Below, in pieces: positions 8,669-17,215 of a stretch of DNA of 39,694 nucleotides. A program made the position numbers and the translations under genes. The notes beneath the pieces are model-generated. The model worked only from the letters and a program-made list of their open reading frames with translations. It was not told the origin of the DNA and made no database searches. How positions within the stretch are numbered: position 1 is the first letter of the stretch; every line of letters begins with the position of its first letter. Source of the stretch: Lachnospiraceae bacterium (lineage in GTDB: Bacteria; Bacillota; Clostridia; Lachnospirales; Lachnospiraceae); the NCBI GenBank assembly GCA_021200995.1, contig JAJQFS010000052.1, forward strand, positions 1 through 39,694, written 5' to 3'.

Positions 8669-9183
8669 ATTGTGTGCCGGAAGTGCTTCCGCTGACAGTG
8701 CTGTCAGTAGTTTCGTTTCCGGCTGTGATTCCGCTGCCTGCAGCTGTATTGTCACCGGTTGTGCCGTCTAACGCGCTGCCGACATCGTCTATGGCGTCAC
8801 CCACGCCGTCTACGACATCATCGACTCCGTCCACGATACCGGTTCCGACATCGTCCGCGGCATCACCGAGGACACCGTCGTTATTGCCGTCGGTTCCGTT
8901 TGTGGCGGTGTTTGTGCCGGAGTTGTCATTTGAGTCAGTAAAATTGCCGTTTGCGGTGTCATTTCCAGTGGTGTTGTCAGTGTCTGAAGAACTGCTTCCA
9001 GTGGTGTTATTCCCGTCTGTGCTGTCATTTCCGTCTAAAGAGCCTGCCCTCGGTGGTATTGTTTTCCACATAGCCGTCGTCTGAAGCGCCGGCGTTGTTT
9101 CTGCCGCAGCCGATGAGGGCCGCGGACAGGGTGAAGGCGAGCGCGAGCACCAGCAATCTGTGGCTTACACGATGTTTTTTCAT
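8667..9183 (-). pseudogene. Frameshifted low-complexity lipoprotein
   Basis: The minus strand encodes a lipoprotein signal peptide (positively charged MKKHRVSHR, hydrophobic stretch, lipobox LIGC with Cys26) in one frame. The body follows in another frame. The body is a long acidic D/N/T/G/S-rich tail with DDV/VDGV-type repeats. Deleting one G in the GG at about 9043-9044 restores one frame reading TTEGSSLDGNDS and gives a protein of about 172 residues. The start at 9183 has GGAGGG upstream. Similar Asp/Asn/Thr-rich lipoproteins occur in Lachnospiraceae, with no known function. It could be a real pseudogene, a phase-variable gene or a sequencing indel. Confidence 0.65.
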
Positions 9184-9455
9184 CATTCCCTCCATTTTGT
9201 ACATAATAAAGATGAACTTTGAACAGACTTTTTTGGTGTGCGGCGCTTGTGAAAGCGTCTGACGCAGAAAATTCATGAAAAATCGTATTCATGAGAATAA
9301 ATCAGCCTGTCAGGAACAGTATGCGCTGTTTGGCGGGGATTATGCGCGGGCAGTCTGAAAGATATCATCAGTTTTTATAACGTAAGCATTCTGCGGTTGG
9401 GAGTCTGGTTTTATTTTCCGGGCTGGCTGCAAATTGCGTTACAGAGAGGTATTTT

Positions 9456-10235
9456 ATGCGTTTCAGACCATGTATCGATATTCATAATGGAAAAGTTAAA
9501 CAGATTGTCGGCGCAAGCCTTCAGGATGAGAACGACCGCGCGCAGGAAAATTTTGTGAGCGAGCGGTCAGCCGCCGATTTTGCCAGGCTGTACCAGGAAA
9601 AGGGGTTAAAGGGCGGCCACATTATTTTATTAAATGCCGCGGACAGCGTGTATTATCCGGCCACAAAAGAGCAGGCGCTTGCAGCGCTTAGGGTGTATCC
9701 CGGCGGCATGCAGGTGGGCGGCGGCATTCGTCCGGACAACGCGGCGGATTTCCTGCTTGCGGGAGCGAGTCATGTGATCGTTACCTCCTATGTTTTTGGC
9801 CAGGGGAAAGTGCACATGGACAGGCTTCGCGCACTCTGCGATGCGGTGGGAAAAGAGCATGTGGTGCTGGATTTGTCCTGCAAAAAGGTTGGCTCGGAGT
9901 ATCGCATCGTCACCGACCGGTGGCAGAAGATGACAGAAACGGTATTAAACGAGGCAACGCTCGATCTGTTGTCGGAGTATTGCGATGAATTTCTCGTACA
10001 CGCGGTGGATGTGGAAGGGAAGGCTTGTGGCATTGAGGAGGAAGTGGCATCGCTCCTGGGCAGATGGGGGCAGAAGCCTGTCACCTATGCCGGCGGCGTG
10101 CATGATTTTCAGGATCTGGAACGATTGCAGGCTGTCGGCGGCGGCAGGGTTGACGTCACCATCGGCAGCGCGCTCGATCTGTTCGGCGGAAATATGCGTT
10201 TTGAGGAAGTTCTGGCGTTTTGCTCATCCCGGTAA
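9456..10235 (+). CDS. hisA: HisA isomerase, eukaryotic (His6) type
   Basis: The 259-residue protein is a phosphoribosylformimino-5-aminoimidazole carboxamide ribotide isomerase, a (beta/alpha)8 enzyme of histidine synthesis. It starts MRFRPCIDIHNGKVKQIVG, with the barrel-strand Asp8. It continues with GGGIRPDNA, VLDLSCKK and TYAGGVHDFQDL, and has a C-terminal phosphate site near VTIGSALDLFGG. This resembles yeast His6 in sequence pattern and length (about 260) more than canonical bacterial HisA (about 240, starting IPAIDLxxGxxVRL). No other his gene is in the window. AGAGAGG at 9441-9447 supports the start. A strong terminator follows at 10341. Confidence 0.85.
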   Translation: MRFRPCIDIHNGKVKQIVGASLQDENDRAQENFVSERSAADFARLYQEKGLKGGHIILLNAADSVYYPATKEQALAALRVYPGGMQVGGGIRPDNAADFLLAGASHVIVTSYVFGQGKVHMDRLRALCDAVGKEHVVLDLSCKKVGSEYRIVTDRWQKMTETVLNEATLDLLSEYCDEFLVHAVDVEGKACGIEEEVASLLGRWGQKPVTYAGGVHDFQDLERLQAVGGGRVDVTIGSALDLFGGNMRFEEVLAFCSSR

Positions 10236-10525
10236 ACAGGGAAGCTGTCCCGCGTAAAATGACGGCCACAGAGGAAGAGGAAACAGATAGCGCCGCAGGG
10301 GAGAAGAGGAGACAGATAATGCCGCCAGAAAAACAGACACAAAAAAAGTGCCCTGCGGCACTTTTTTTGCATCATAACCAATATATGGATAAAAAGGAGT
10401 TACTGACAAAGGTAAGCTGCTTATTACGGATACATCGAATTATGTTTTGCGGGCCGGAACTCTGACAGTGGTGTGTCTCCGGTCGGATTTGTAAGCATTA
10501 AAAGAGTTGCGGCCAGGCCGGTCTA
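10236..10525. other. Intergenic region between hisA and cspA
   Basis: This region separates convergent hisA and cspA. Besides the hairpin at 10341-10368 it contains a GC-rich ACCGGCC/TGGCCGC segment near 10510-10525 downstream of cspA. A 26-codon open frame at 10385-10465 has no ribosome site, and I do not accept it as a gene. Confidence 0.5.
10341..10368. terminator. Bidirectional terminator after hisA
   Basis: AAAAAAAGTGCC-CTGC-GGCACTTTTTTT is a perfect 12-bp stem with A and T tracts on both sides. It can serve both hisA and transcripts coming from cspA. Confidence 0.9.
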
Positions 10526-10726
10526 TTAAAGCTTTACTACGTTAACAGCCTGAGGTCCTTTTGCACCTTCGGTCAGTTCGTACTCTACCTTCGCGCCCTC
10601 TTCGAGAGACTTGTAGCCTTCCATCTTCAGGCCTGTGAAATGTACGAATACGTCCTTGCCGGATTCATCGGTGATGAAGCCGTAACCTTTTTGGTTGTTA
10701 AACCACTTTACTGTACCTTTGTTCAT
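10526..10726 (-). CDS. Cold-shock domain protein
   Basis: This is a 66-residue CspA-family protein, a single OB-fold RNA/DNA chaperone. It starts [18 protein letters not shown], contains the RNP1-like KGYGFI and RNP2-like VFVHF motifs, and ends with the conserved GPQAVNV segment. The start at 10726 is preceded by GGAGG at 9 nt. A longer in-frame start at 10753 would add residues not found in the family. It has its own promoter at 10819-10847 and a leader of about 86 nt, plausible for cold-shock mRNA control. Confidence 0.93.
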   Translation of the reverse strand: MNKGTVKWFNNQKGYGFITDESGKDVFVHFTGLKMEGYKSLEEGAKVEYELTEGAKGPQAVNVVKL

Positions 10727-10818
10727 CTCAAGATACCTCCATAAAAAATACATTTTGATGTACCAGTTTATGGTGAAGCCGTTCAGAGCAATCCCCTCCG
10801 TTACTCAAAACTAAAGGG

Positions 10819-10847
10819 ATTTTAGCACATTTCTGTAAAAAAGTAAA
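10819..10847 (-). promoter_or_regulatory. Sigma-A promoter of the cold-shock gene
   Basis: On the minus strand, TTTACT (10847-10842), a 17-bp spacer and TAAAAT (10824-10819) are present. The predicted start near 10812 gives an 86-nt leader. Confidence 0.7.
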
Positions 10848-10917
10848 GAAAAATCATGTAAAATTAAGAAATGAGAGGCGCCGCCGGGTACAAACACGCG
10901 TACTTATTTCATTATAG

Positions 10918-10946
10918 TTGCGAAAAAATTACAAATATGTTAAGAT
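10918..10946 (+). promoter_or_regulatory. Sigma-A promoter of the LytM-like gene
   Basis: TTGCGA (10918-10923), a 17-bp spacer and TAAGAT (10941-10946) are present. Because this promoter occupies the first codons of the longest open frame, translation must begin downstream, at 11002. Confidence 0.75.
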
Positions 10947-11001
10947 GATAAAAATTGGCGTGCAGCTTATGGGAAAGGGCGTCAAAATCAGGGAGGTTGC
11001 T

Positions 11002-12120
11002 ATGAAGAAGGATGTGAAACCCAAAAAGAAAGTTCACATGATTGCGATCAAGAGTAGCGATCCGGATGAAAAACCGATGATCATTCGGTTGAGAAATACA
11101 AGTTTTTATACGATTTTGGTTACGGTCTGTGTGATGATCGGCGTGGTTTTAGGTATTTTCATATTTGAGACCAGACAGGTGGTGGTCATCACAGCGAAAA
11201 TGGCAGCACAGCGTCAGGAGATGAATGAGGAATATGAGGCGTTGAACGCGCAGTATGTGGAGCTTCAGAGCCAGTATTCCGACCAGGTATTGGAAATCGA
11301 GGAGCTGCAGAGTCAGGTATCCGCGCTGACGCAAACGCTTCAGGATAAACTGGCAACGGAGGAGGAGGCCGAACAGGCCGCGATTCCGTCGGGCTTTCCT
11401 GTGACAGGTTCCAGCACGGCGGCTGAGATGCCGGAGGATGAGAGCGAGTTAGACCAGGCAGTCTATTACGAGGGAAGCGAGGGCGCCGTGGTGGTCGCGA
11501 CAGGCGCCGGCACGGTGGAGCTGGTGCGCCAGAACGCTTACGGCTATTATGAGGTACATATCGATCACGGAAATGGGTATGATTCCATTTATACCAATAT
11601 GGGGTCGCCCCTGATTCAGCAGGGCGATACGGTAGTGCGGGGAACGCCGCTGTTTCTGATCCAGGAGGATAATACGCTGATCAAATATCAGATCACAAAG
11701 GATGACGCGCTTCAGGATAAACTGGCAACGGAGGAGGAGGCCGAACAGGCCGCGATTCCGTCGGGCTTTCCTGTGACAGGTTCCAGCACGGCGGCTGAGA
11801 TGCCGGAGGATGAGAGCGAGTTAGACCAGGCAGTCTATTACGAGGGAAGCGAGGGCGCCGTGGTGGTCGCGACAGGCGCCGGCACGGTGGAGCTGGTGCG
11901 CCAGAACGCTTACGGCTATTATGAGGTACATATCGATCACGGAAATGGGTATGATTCCATTTATACCAATATGGGGTCGCCCCTGATTCAGCAGGGCGAT
12001 ACGGTAGTGCGGGGAACGCCGCTGTTTCTGATCCAGGAGGATAATACGCTGATCAAATATCAGATCACAAAGGATGACGCGCTGATCAATGTTTATACGA
12101 TTATGACGGTGGATGGGTGA
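11002..12120 (+). CDS. Degenerate M23/LytM membrane protein, duplicated domain
   Basis: The 372-residue protein has a basic cytosolic N-terminus, one membrane helix (about 35-55), a coiled coil (about 65-112), then two identical 124-residue units (about 113-236 and 237-360). Each unit has an acidic linker and a LytM-like beta domain containing VHIDHGNGYDSIYTNMG. The peptidase metal ligands are missing: the usual YxHL reads YTNM and the HxH motif reads KYQI. It is therefore probably a non-catalytic, cell-wall-facing M23 protein comparable in layout to SpoIIQ or NlpD-like activators. Without the duplication it would be 248 residues. GGAGG at 10992-10996 fixes the start. Confidence 0.75.
   Translation: MKKDVKPKKKVHMIAIKSSDPDEKPMIIRLRNTSFYTILVTVCVMIGVVLGIFIFETRQVVVITAKMAAQRQEMNEEYEALNAQYVELQSQYSDQVLEIEELQSQVSALTQTLQDKLATEEEAEQAAIPSGFPVTGSSTAAEMPEDESELDQAVYYEGSEGAVVVATGAGTVELVRQNAYGYYEVHIDHGNGYDSIYTNMGSPLIQQGDTVVRGTPLFLIQEDNTLIKYQITKDDALQDKLATEEEAEQAAIPSGFPVTGSSTAAEMPEDESELDQAVYYEGSEGAVVVATGAGTVELVRQNAYGYYEVHIDHGNGYDSIYTNMGSPLIQQGDTVVRGTPLFLIQEDNTLIKYQITKDDALINVYTIMTVDG
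11336..12079 (+). repeat. Exact 372-bp tandem duplication
   Basis: Bases 11336-11707 recur as 11708-12079. I compared the two copies by eye along their length and found no difference. The unit is 124 codons, so the frame is kept. The start of each copy and the base after the second share CGCT, a 4-bp microhomology that could have seeded the event. Confidence 0.93.
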
Positions 12121-12140
12121 GATTGCTCACCCATCCTTTT
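12111..12140 (+). terminator. Terminator shared by convergent 3' ends
   Basis: GGATGGGTGA (12111-12120) pairs perfectly with TCACCCATCC (12127-12136) around GATTGC, followed by TTTTC. The left arm contains the TGA stop of the LytM-like gene and the right arm contains the stop of yerC. A T-run exists only for the plus strand. Confidence 0.85.
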
Positions 12141-12450
12141 CGTTCCTTTTCGTATCCTCATCCAGGATGCCCAGGCGGGAGAATACCAGTTCGTAGCCGT
12201 CATTCCCATACTGCAGCGAACGGTTTACGCGGCTGATGGTGGCAGTGGAGGCCCCTGTTTTTTCGGCAATCTCCACATAGGTGTCTTTTTGCGTCAGCAT
12301 GGCGGCCACGTTGTAGCGCTGGGAGAGGCTTAGAAGCTCGTTGACGGTGCACAGATCCTCAAAGAAGCTGTAGCATTCCTCCCTGGTCTGCAGAGTGAGG
12401 ATGGCGTCGAAGAGATGATCAACGGGGTCGGATTTTATTTTTTTATTCAT
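12127..12450 (-). CDS. YerC/YecD family TrpR-like regulator
   Basis: The 107-residue protein belongs to the YerC/YecD family, small helical proteins related to the TrpR repressor fold. The C-terminal half contains a helix-turn-helix, visible as the segment YVEIAEKTGASTATISRVNR (about residues 58-77). The N-terminal helices (LTLQTREECYSFFEDLCTVNEL) form the dimer core in relatives. The targets and ligand are unknown. The ribosome site is weak (GGGAG, 9 nt from the ATG). It ends against the LytM-like gene in a shared hairpin and has a promoter back to back with the DUF1836 gene. Confidence 0.85.
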   Translation of the reverse strand: MNKKIKSDPVDHLFDAILTLQTREECYSFFEDLCTVNELLSLSQRYNVAAMLTQKDTYVEIAEKTGASTATISRVNRSLQYGNDGYELVFSRLGILDEDTKRNEKDG

Positions 12451-12523
12451 GTCGGATACTCCCGGTAAGGTGTGTCGTTGCGTAAGCAGTTGATTTCTGA
12501 TCTTTTGTCCCTTGTATTCTCAC

Positions 12524-12552
12524 ATGGTAGCACAGTGAAGTGTAAAAGTAAA
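12524..12552 (-). promoter_or_regulatory. Possible promoter of yerC
   Basis: On the minus strand, TTTACT (12552-12547), a 17-bp spacer and TACCAT (12529-12524) are present. The -10 is weak. It lies 9 bp from the divergent DUF1836-gene promoter. Confidence 0.5.
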
Positions 12553-12561
12553 GCAAAAACC

Positions 12562-12590
12562 TTGCATTTTCGCAGGGGAAAAGCTATACT
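12562..12590 (+). promoter_or_regulatory. Sigma-A promoter of DUF1836-PHP genes
   Basis: TTGCAT (12562-12567), a 17-bp spacer and TATACT (12585-12590) are present. The start near 12597 leaves a leader of about 105 nt to the chosen ATG at 12702. Confidence 0.75.
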
Positions 12591-12701
12591 GATGTCTGTT
12601 CATACGATGGTGTACGACTGGCACAGTCTGACATATGGCGTGTGACAGACAACCATTGCCGCATGCAGTGCGCTGTGCGGTGGACAGAAACGGACTTGAT
12701 T

Positions 12702-13352
12702 ATGACAATTCACACTGACAATCTACTGGAAAGCGTCCTGGAGAGCCTTGACAGAGTCGATTATATCAGGGCAAGTGAGATTCCGGACATCGATCTTTAT
12801 ATGGATCAGGTAACGTCCATTATGGAGGAGCGGCTGCGCTCAAGTGTGCGCCATCCGGACACGGACAAAATCCTGACCAAAACCATGATCAACAATTACG
12901 CCAAAAATGATCTTTTGCCGCCTCCGGAGAAAAGGAAGTATTCCAGGGAGCACGTTCTTTTGCTGATCTTTATTTATTATTTTAAGGGATTTCTTTCTAT
13001 GGGGGATATCAGCACGCTCTTAAGCCCTCTTACAGAAGAATATTTTCATAATGACGGGCATGAACTTTCGCTGCAGGAGGTTTACGAGATGGTCTTTTCC
13101 ATGGAAAGCGGCCGTGTTCTGGAGGTCAAGGAGGATTTGAAAGCCGCATATGAGCGGGCAGAGAATATTTTTGCACACGTGGAAGATGATGAAGAGAGAG
13201 AGTATCTGCAGAAGTTTGCCTTCGTCTGCATCCTGAGTTTCGATGTTTATATGAAGAAAATGATGATTGAGAAAATCATCGACGCCATGCCTGAGCGGGA
13301 GACGCAGACCAAAAAGAAACGCGAGAAAAAACAGGGGGAACCAAATACATGA
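12702..13352 (+). CDS. DUF1836 domain protein, putative DNA-binding
   Basis: The 216-residue protein matches DUF1836 (YkrK-like). Residues about 45-110 contain the pattern TKTMINNYAKNDLLPPPEKRKYSREHVLLL, which resembles a MerR-like winged helix-turn-helix. This suggests a DNA-binding regulator, but no target is known. The chosen ATG at 12702 begins the family-like MTIHTDNLLESVLESL. A GTG at 12642 is an alternative, and neither has a strong ribosome site. The C-terminus is lysine-rich. Its stop overlaps the PHP gene start by 4 nt (ATGA), so the two are translationally coupled. Confidence 0.75.
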   Translation: MTIHTDNLLESVLESLDRVDYIRASEIPDIDLYMDQVTSIMEERLRSSVRHPDTDKILTKTMINNYAKNDLLPPPEKRKYSREHVLLLIFIYYFKGFLSMGDISTLLSPLTEEYFHNDGHELSLQEVYEMVFSMESGRVLEVKEDLKAAYERAENIFAHVEDDEEREYLQKFAFVCILSFDVYMKKMMIEKIIDAMPERETQTKKKREKKQGEPNT

Positions 13353-14080
13353 AATACCTGATCGATTTACACACCCACAGCGTTGCCGGAGGACACGCCT
13401 ACAGCACCGTAAAGGAAAATATGGAAATGGCGTACGCCCATGGCCTTCAGGTCTACGGCTTAAGCGAGCACGCGCCGGCGATGCCGGGCGGCCCTCACGA
13501 ATTTTTCTTCGGTAACCTGAAGGTGCTTCCGAAGGAGTACAAAGGCATGCGCATTCTGGCGGGCGTGGAGGCCAACATCATGGATCTGGAGGGAACGCTG
13601 GATCTGCCGGAGAGGAGAATGAAGCTGCTGGATTACTGTATCGCCAGCCAGCATATCTCCTGTGTAAAACCCGGAAGCGCGAGGGAGAATACGGACGCTT
13701 TGATCAAAGCGATGCAAAATCCTTATGTCTGCGTGATCGGGCATCCGGATGACGCCCGTTACCCGCTGGAGTATGAGCGCCTGGTGGATGCGGCGAAGCA
13801 ATATCATGTGCTTCTGGAGGTCAACAACAGCTCCATGAATCCGTTGAACGCCAGGCAGAACGCGGAGGAAAATATTGTCCGTTATCTGGAACTGTGCAAG
13901 GAATACCAGACGTCCATTCTTCTGGGAACTGACGCCCACTACTGCGACGCGGTGGGCATCTTTGATGAGGCGGATCGGATCTTAAAACAGGTGAATTTCC
14001 CGCAGGAGCTGATCGTCAATCTGGACCCGGACCGTTTGTGGGGATATCTCGGGTTTTATGAAGCATATCCGCAGATATAG
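13349..14080 (+). CDS. YcdX-type PHP-domain phosphatase
   Basis: This 243-residue protein is a PHP-fold metal-dependent phosphoesterase related to YcdX. Metal ligands visible are the HTHS motif (His8, His10), SEHAP, the Glu of GVEAN, SQH, IGHPDD and TDAHY near the C-terminus, which together form the trinuclear site of the family. The physiological substrate is unknown. Relatives are sometimes annotated histidinol-phosphatase, but no his operon is linked. The start overlaps the upstream stop. The 3' end overlaps the convergent membrane-protein gene by 25 bp. Confidence 0.88.
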   Translation: MKYLIDLHTHSVAGGHAYSTVKENMEMAYAHGLQVYGLSEHAPAMPGGPHEFFFGNLKVLPKEYKGMRILAGVEANIMDLEGTLDLPERRMKLLDYCIASQHISCVKPGSARENTDALIKAMQNPYVCVIGHPDDARYPLEYERLVDAAKQYHVLLEVNNSSMNPLNARQNAEENIVRYLELCKEYQTSILLGTDAHYCDAVGIFDEADRILKQVNFPQELIVNLDPDRLWGYLGFYEAYPQI

Positions 14081-14826
14081 TCTAAAAACTGGAGGGCGGC
14101 CTCTGTGTGTTCGGAATAGCACAGGAGAGTAAAAATCACTTCCCCGCTGTAATAATAATTGGAATTAAAATCAGAGGAGGTACAGACATAATCGCCTTCC
14201 TCAGACGTAGTGGCGATGTAAACACCCACCGCGACAGGCTGCTCCATATCTTCCGGGGACGCATACACCGCCGTCCCTTCAAAGACCTGATCCTCATACT
14301 CGGTTTCTTCATAGTAACCGTTTTCAATCAGTGCGTAATCCACATAATAGAAATAATCGGAATAGCGCTCCAACTGCTCTTCGCTCATGACAGTGGTCAG
14401 GTCAATCAGGCTGTCTCCCTGGGAATAGCCTGAGATGAATTCCTCATCCGCCACCATCACGTCCATCTCGTTGGCGGCGATCCGTACGGCGATTACCTCG
14501 TAGGAGGTGTAAGCGGTGGTATCGTCTGTCACGTCCAGACTGTTCTCAATTGTCAGGGCCTCACCGTCTTCCACACCCAGATATTCTTCCACGCCTGATA
14601 CATACTCGCTGTCGTCATAGACGCTGGCACAGTTTATGAGGGCAACGTACAGAACGCTTTCATCCTGGTGCGTGACGTCATGGACAATCCAGATCACCAT
14701 AATTATGGCCGCGATACCGCCAATGGTGTGCCACTTATAATAATCCCAGAAATATTTCCGTTTCTCTTTGAAGGTTCCGTGTTTGATTTTGTCACGTTCT
14801 TCCTTAAATTCATCCATTACAGCCAT
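14056..14826 (-). CDS. Single-pass membrane protein with acidic ectodomain
   Basis: I do not recognise a named family. The 256-residue protein has a charged cytosolic N-terminus (about 1-33), one membrane helix (about 34-50) and an acidic, Tyr-rich extracellular domain of about 200 residues. The pattern ALINC...ALTIENS...VMVADEEFI...LIDLTTVMS faintly resembles a solute-binding-protein fold, but this is uncertain. GGAGG lies 9 nt upstream of the ATG. Its 3' end overlaps the convergent PHP gene by 25 bp. It has a good promoter of its own. Confidence 0.75.
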   Translation of the reverse strand: MAVMDEFKEERDKIKHGTFKEKRKYFWDYYKWHTIGGIAAIIMVIWIVHDVTHQDESVLYVALINCASVYDDSEYVSGVEEYLGVEDGEALTIENSLDVTDDTTAYTSYEVIAVRIAANEMDVMVADEEFISGYSQGDSLIDLTTVMSEEQLERYSDYFYYVDYALIENGYYEETEYEDQVFEGTAVYASPEDMEQPVAVGVYIATTSEEGDYVCTSSDFNSNYYYSGEVIFTLLCYSEHTEAALQFLDYICGYAS

Positions 14827-14890
14827 AAATGCCAGCCTCCGTAAAATATACTATCGGGAAAGAAAACTGATAATTCCCAGTCTTATACAT

Positions 14891-14919
14891 ACTCTAATCA
14901 TTTTCTTTTACCATGTCAA
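14891..14919 (-). promoter_or_regulatory. Sigma-A promoter of the membrane-protein gene
   Basis: On the minus strand, a perfect TTGACA (14919-14914), a 17-bp spacer and TAGAGT (14896-14891) are present. The start near 14884 gives a leader of about 58 nt. Confidence 0.8.
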
Positions 14920-15029
14920 TGAAGGAAATCAAAACTTCCATGAAAAAAATATAAAGCAGAAAATGGTAAAAATATGGAGGCGGGAAAGCGGAATTTTGCC
15001 AAAAAATCTGTTTTCTTTCTATTTTATAT

Positions 15030-15039
15030 GTGCTATACT
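15030..15039 (+). promoter_or_regulatory. Extended -10 promoter of the DUF6106 gene
   Basis: TGTGCTATACT, with TATACT at 15034-15039, carries a TGn extension. The -35 region is T-rich and weak. The start near 15046 leaves a leader of about 32 nt. Confidence 0.5.
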
Positions 15040-15077
15040 CATTGATAATCCCGAAACGGGAGAAGGAGCGTGTTTTT

Positions 15078-15578
15078 ATGAATGAGACTTATGTAGAGTG
15101 GTTGGTGGACAGGAAAATGACAGGCAAAGGAAAGGCTGCGCGCGCGGCCTGCATCGCGCTGATTGTGCTGGCGGTGCTTCTGTATCTGATGACTGCAAGC
15201 GCGATCGCGTTGATTCTGATTGTCGTCTTCGGTGTCGGAACCTGGTTTATATTCCGCTATACGAAGATTGAGTATGAATACTCTTATGTGGACAAAGAGA
15301 TTTCCGTGGACAGAATCGCCAACAAGACCAGCAGAAAGCGGGTGGCTGTCTACGATCTCGGCAAGGCGGAGATCATTGCACCGGAAAAGTCCGTGCATCT
15401 GGATGGCTTTCGCCACAGGCAGTACAAAAAGGTTGATTACACCAGCAATTCCGCTCAGCCGGAGAATCCGATTTTTATCATGTATTACAGCAGCGGAGAG
15501 CAGGTGCTGATGGAACTGAATGATGAGTTCGCGAACGCGCTCTATCGGGCAGCGCCCAACAAAGTATTTCTGAATTGA
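15078..15578 (+). CDS. DUF6106 family membrane protein
   Basis: The 166-residue protein has two adjacent membrane helices (about 23-39 and 43-59) after an MNETYVEWLVDRK start, followed by a soluble domain of about 105 residues. The pattern is the one I associate with the DUF6106 family of Lachnospiraceae. The function is unknown. The start at 15078 has AAGGAG at 9 nt. An earlier ATG (15030) overlaps the -10 box. It is monocistronic, closed by the hairpin at 15593. Confidence 0.75.
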   Translation: MNETYVEWLVDRKMTGKGKAARAACIALIVLAVLLYLMTASAIALILIVVFGVGTWFIFRYTKIEYEYSYVDKEISVDRIANKTSRKRVAVYDLGKAEIIAPEKSVHLDGFRHRQYKKVDYTSNSAQPENPIFIMYYSSGEQVLMELNDEFANALYRAAPNKVFLN

Positions 15579-15592
15579 GAACAGGTTCAGAA

Positions 15593-15618
15593 GACAAGGC
15601 TGGGGGCTGCCTTGTTTT
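15593..15618 (+). terminator. Terminator of the DUF6106 gene
   Basis: GACAAGGC and GCCTTGTT pair around TGGGGGCT, followed by TTTTC. It is moderately strong and lies 27 bp upstream of the guaB -35 box. Confidence 0.7.
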
Positions 15619-15626
15619 CTGCCTAA

Positions 15627-17213
<1,587 letters not shown>

Positions 17214-17215
17214 AT

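Noticed and set aside
8653-9084. 143-codon plus-strand frame rich in Pro, Ser and Val
   Set aside because: It is antisense to the repetitive lipoprotein body, which has a signal peptide, lipobox and ribosome site on the minus strand.
9320-9379. Short 19-codon frame before hisA, possible leader peptide
   Set aside because: It has only one His codon, no attenuator hairpin and no ribosome site.
10385-10465. 26-codon frame after the hisA terminator
   Set aside because: No ribosome site or promoter; no recognisable product.
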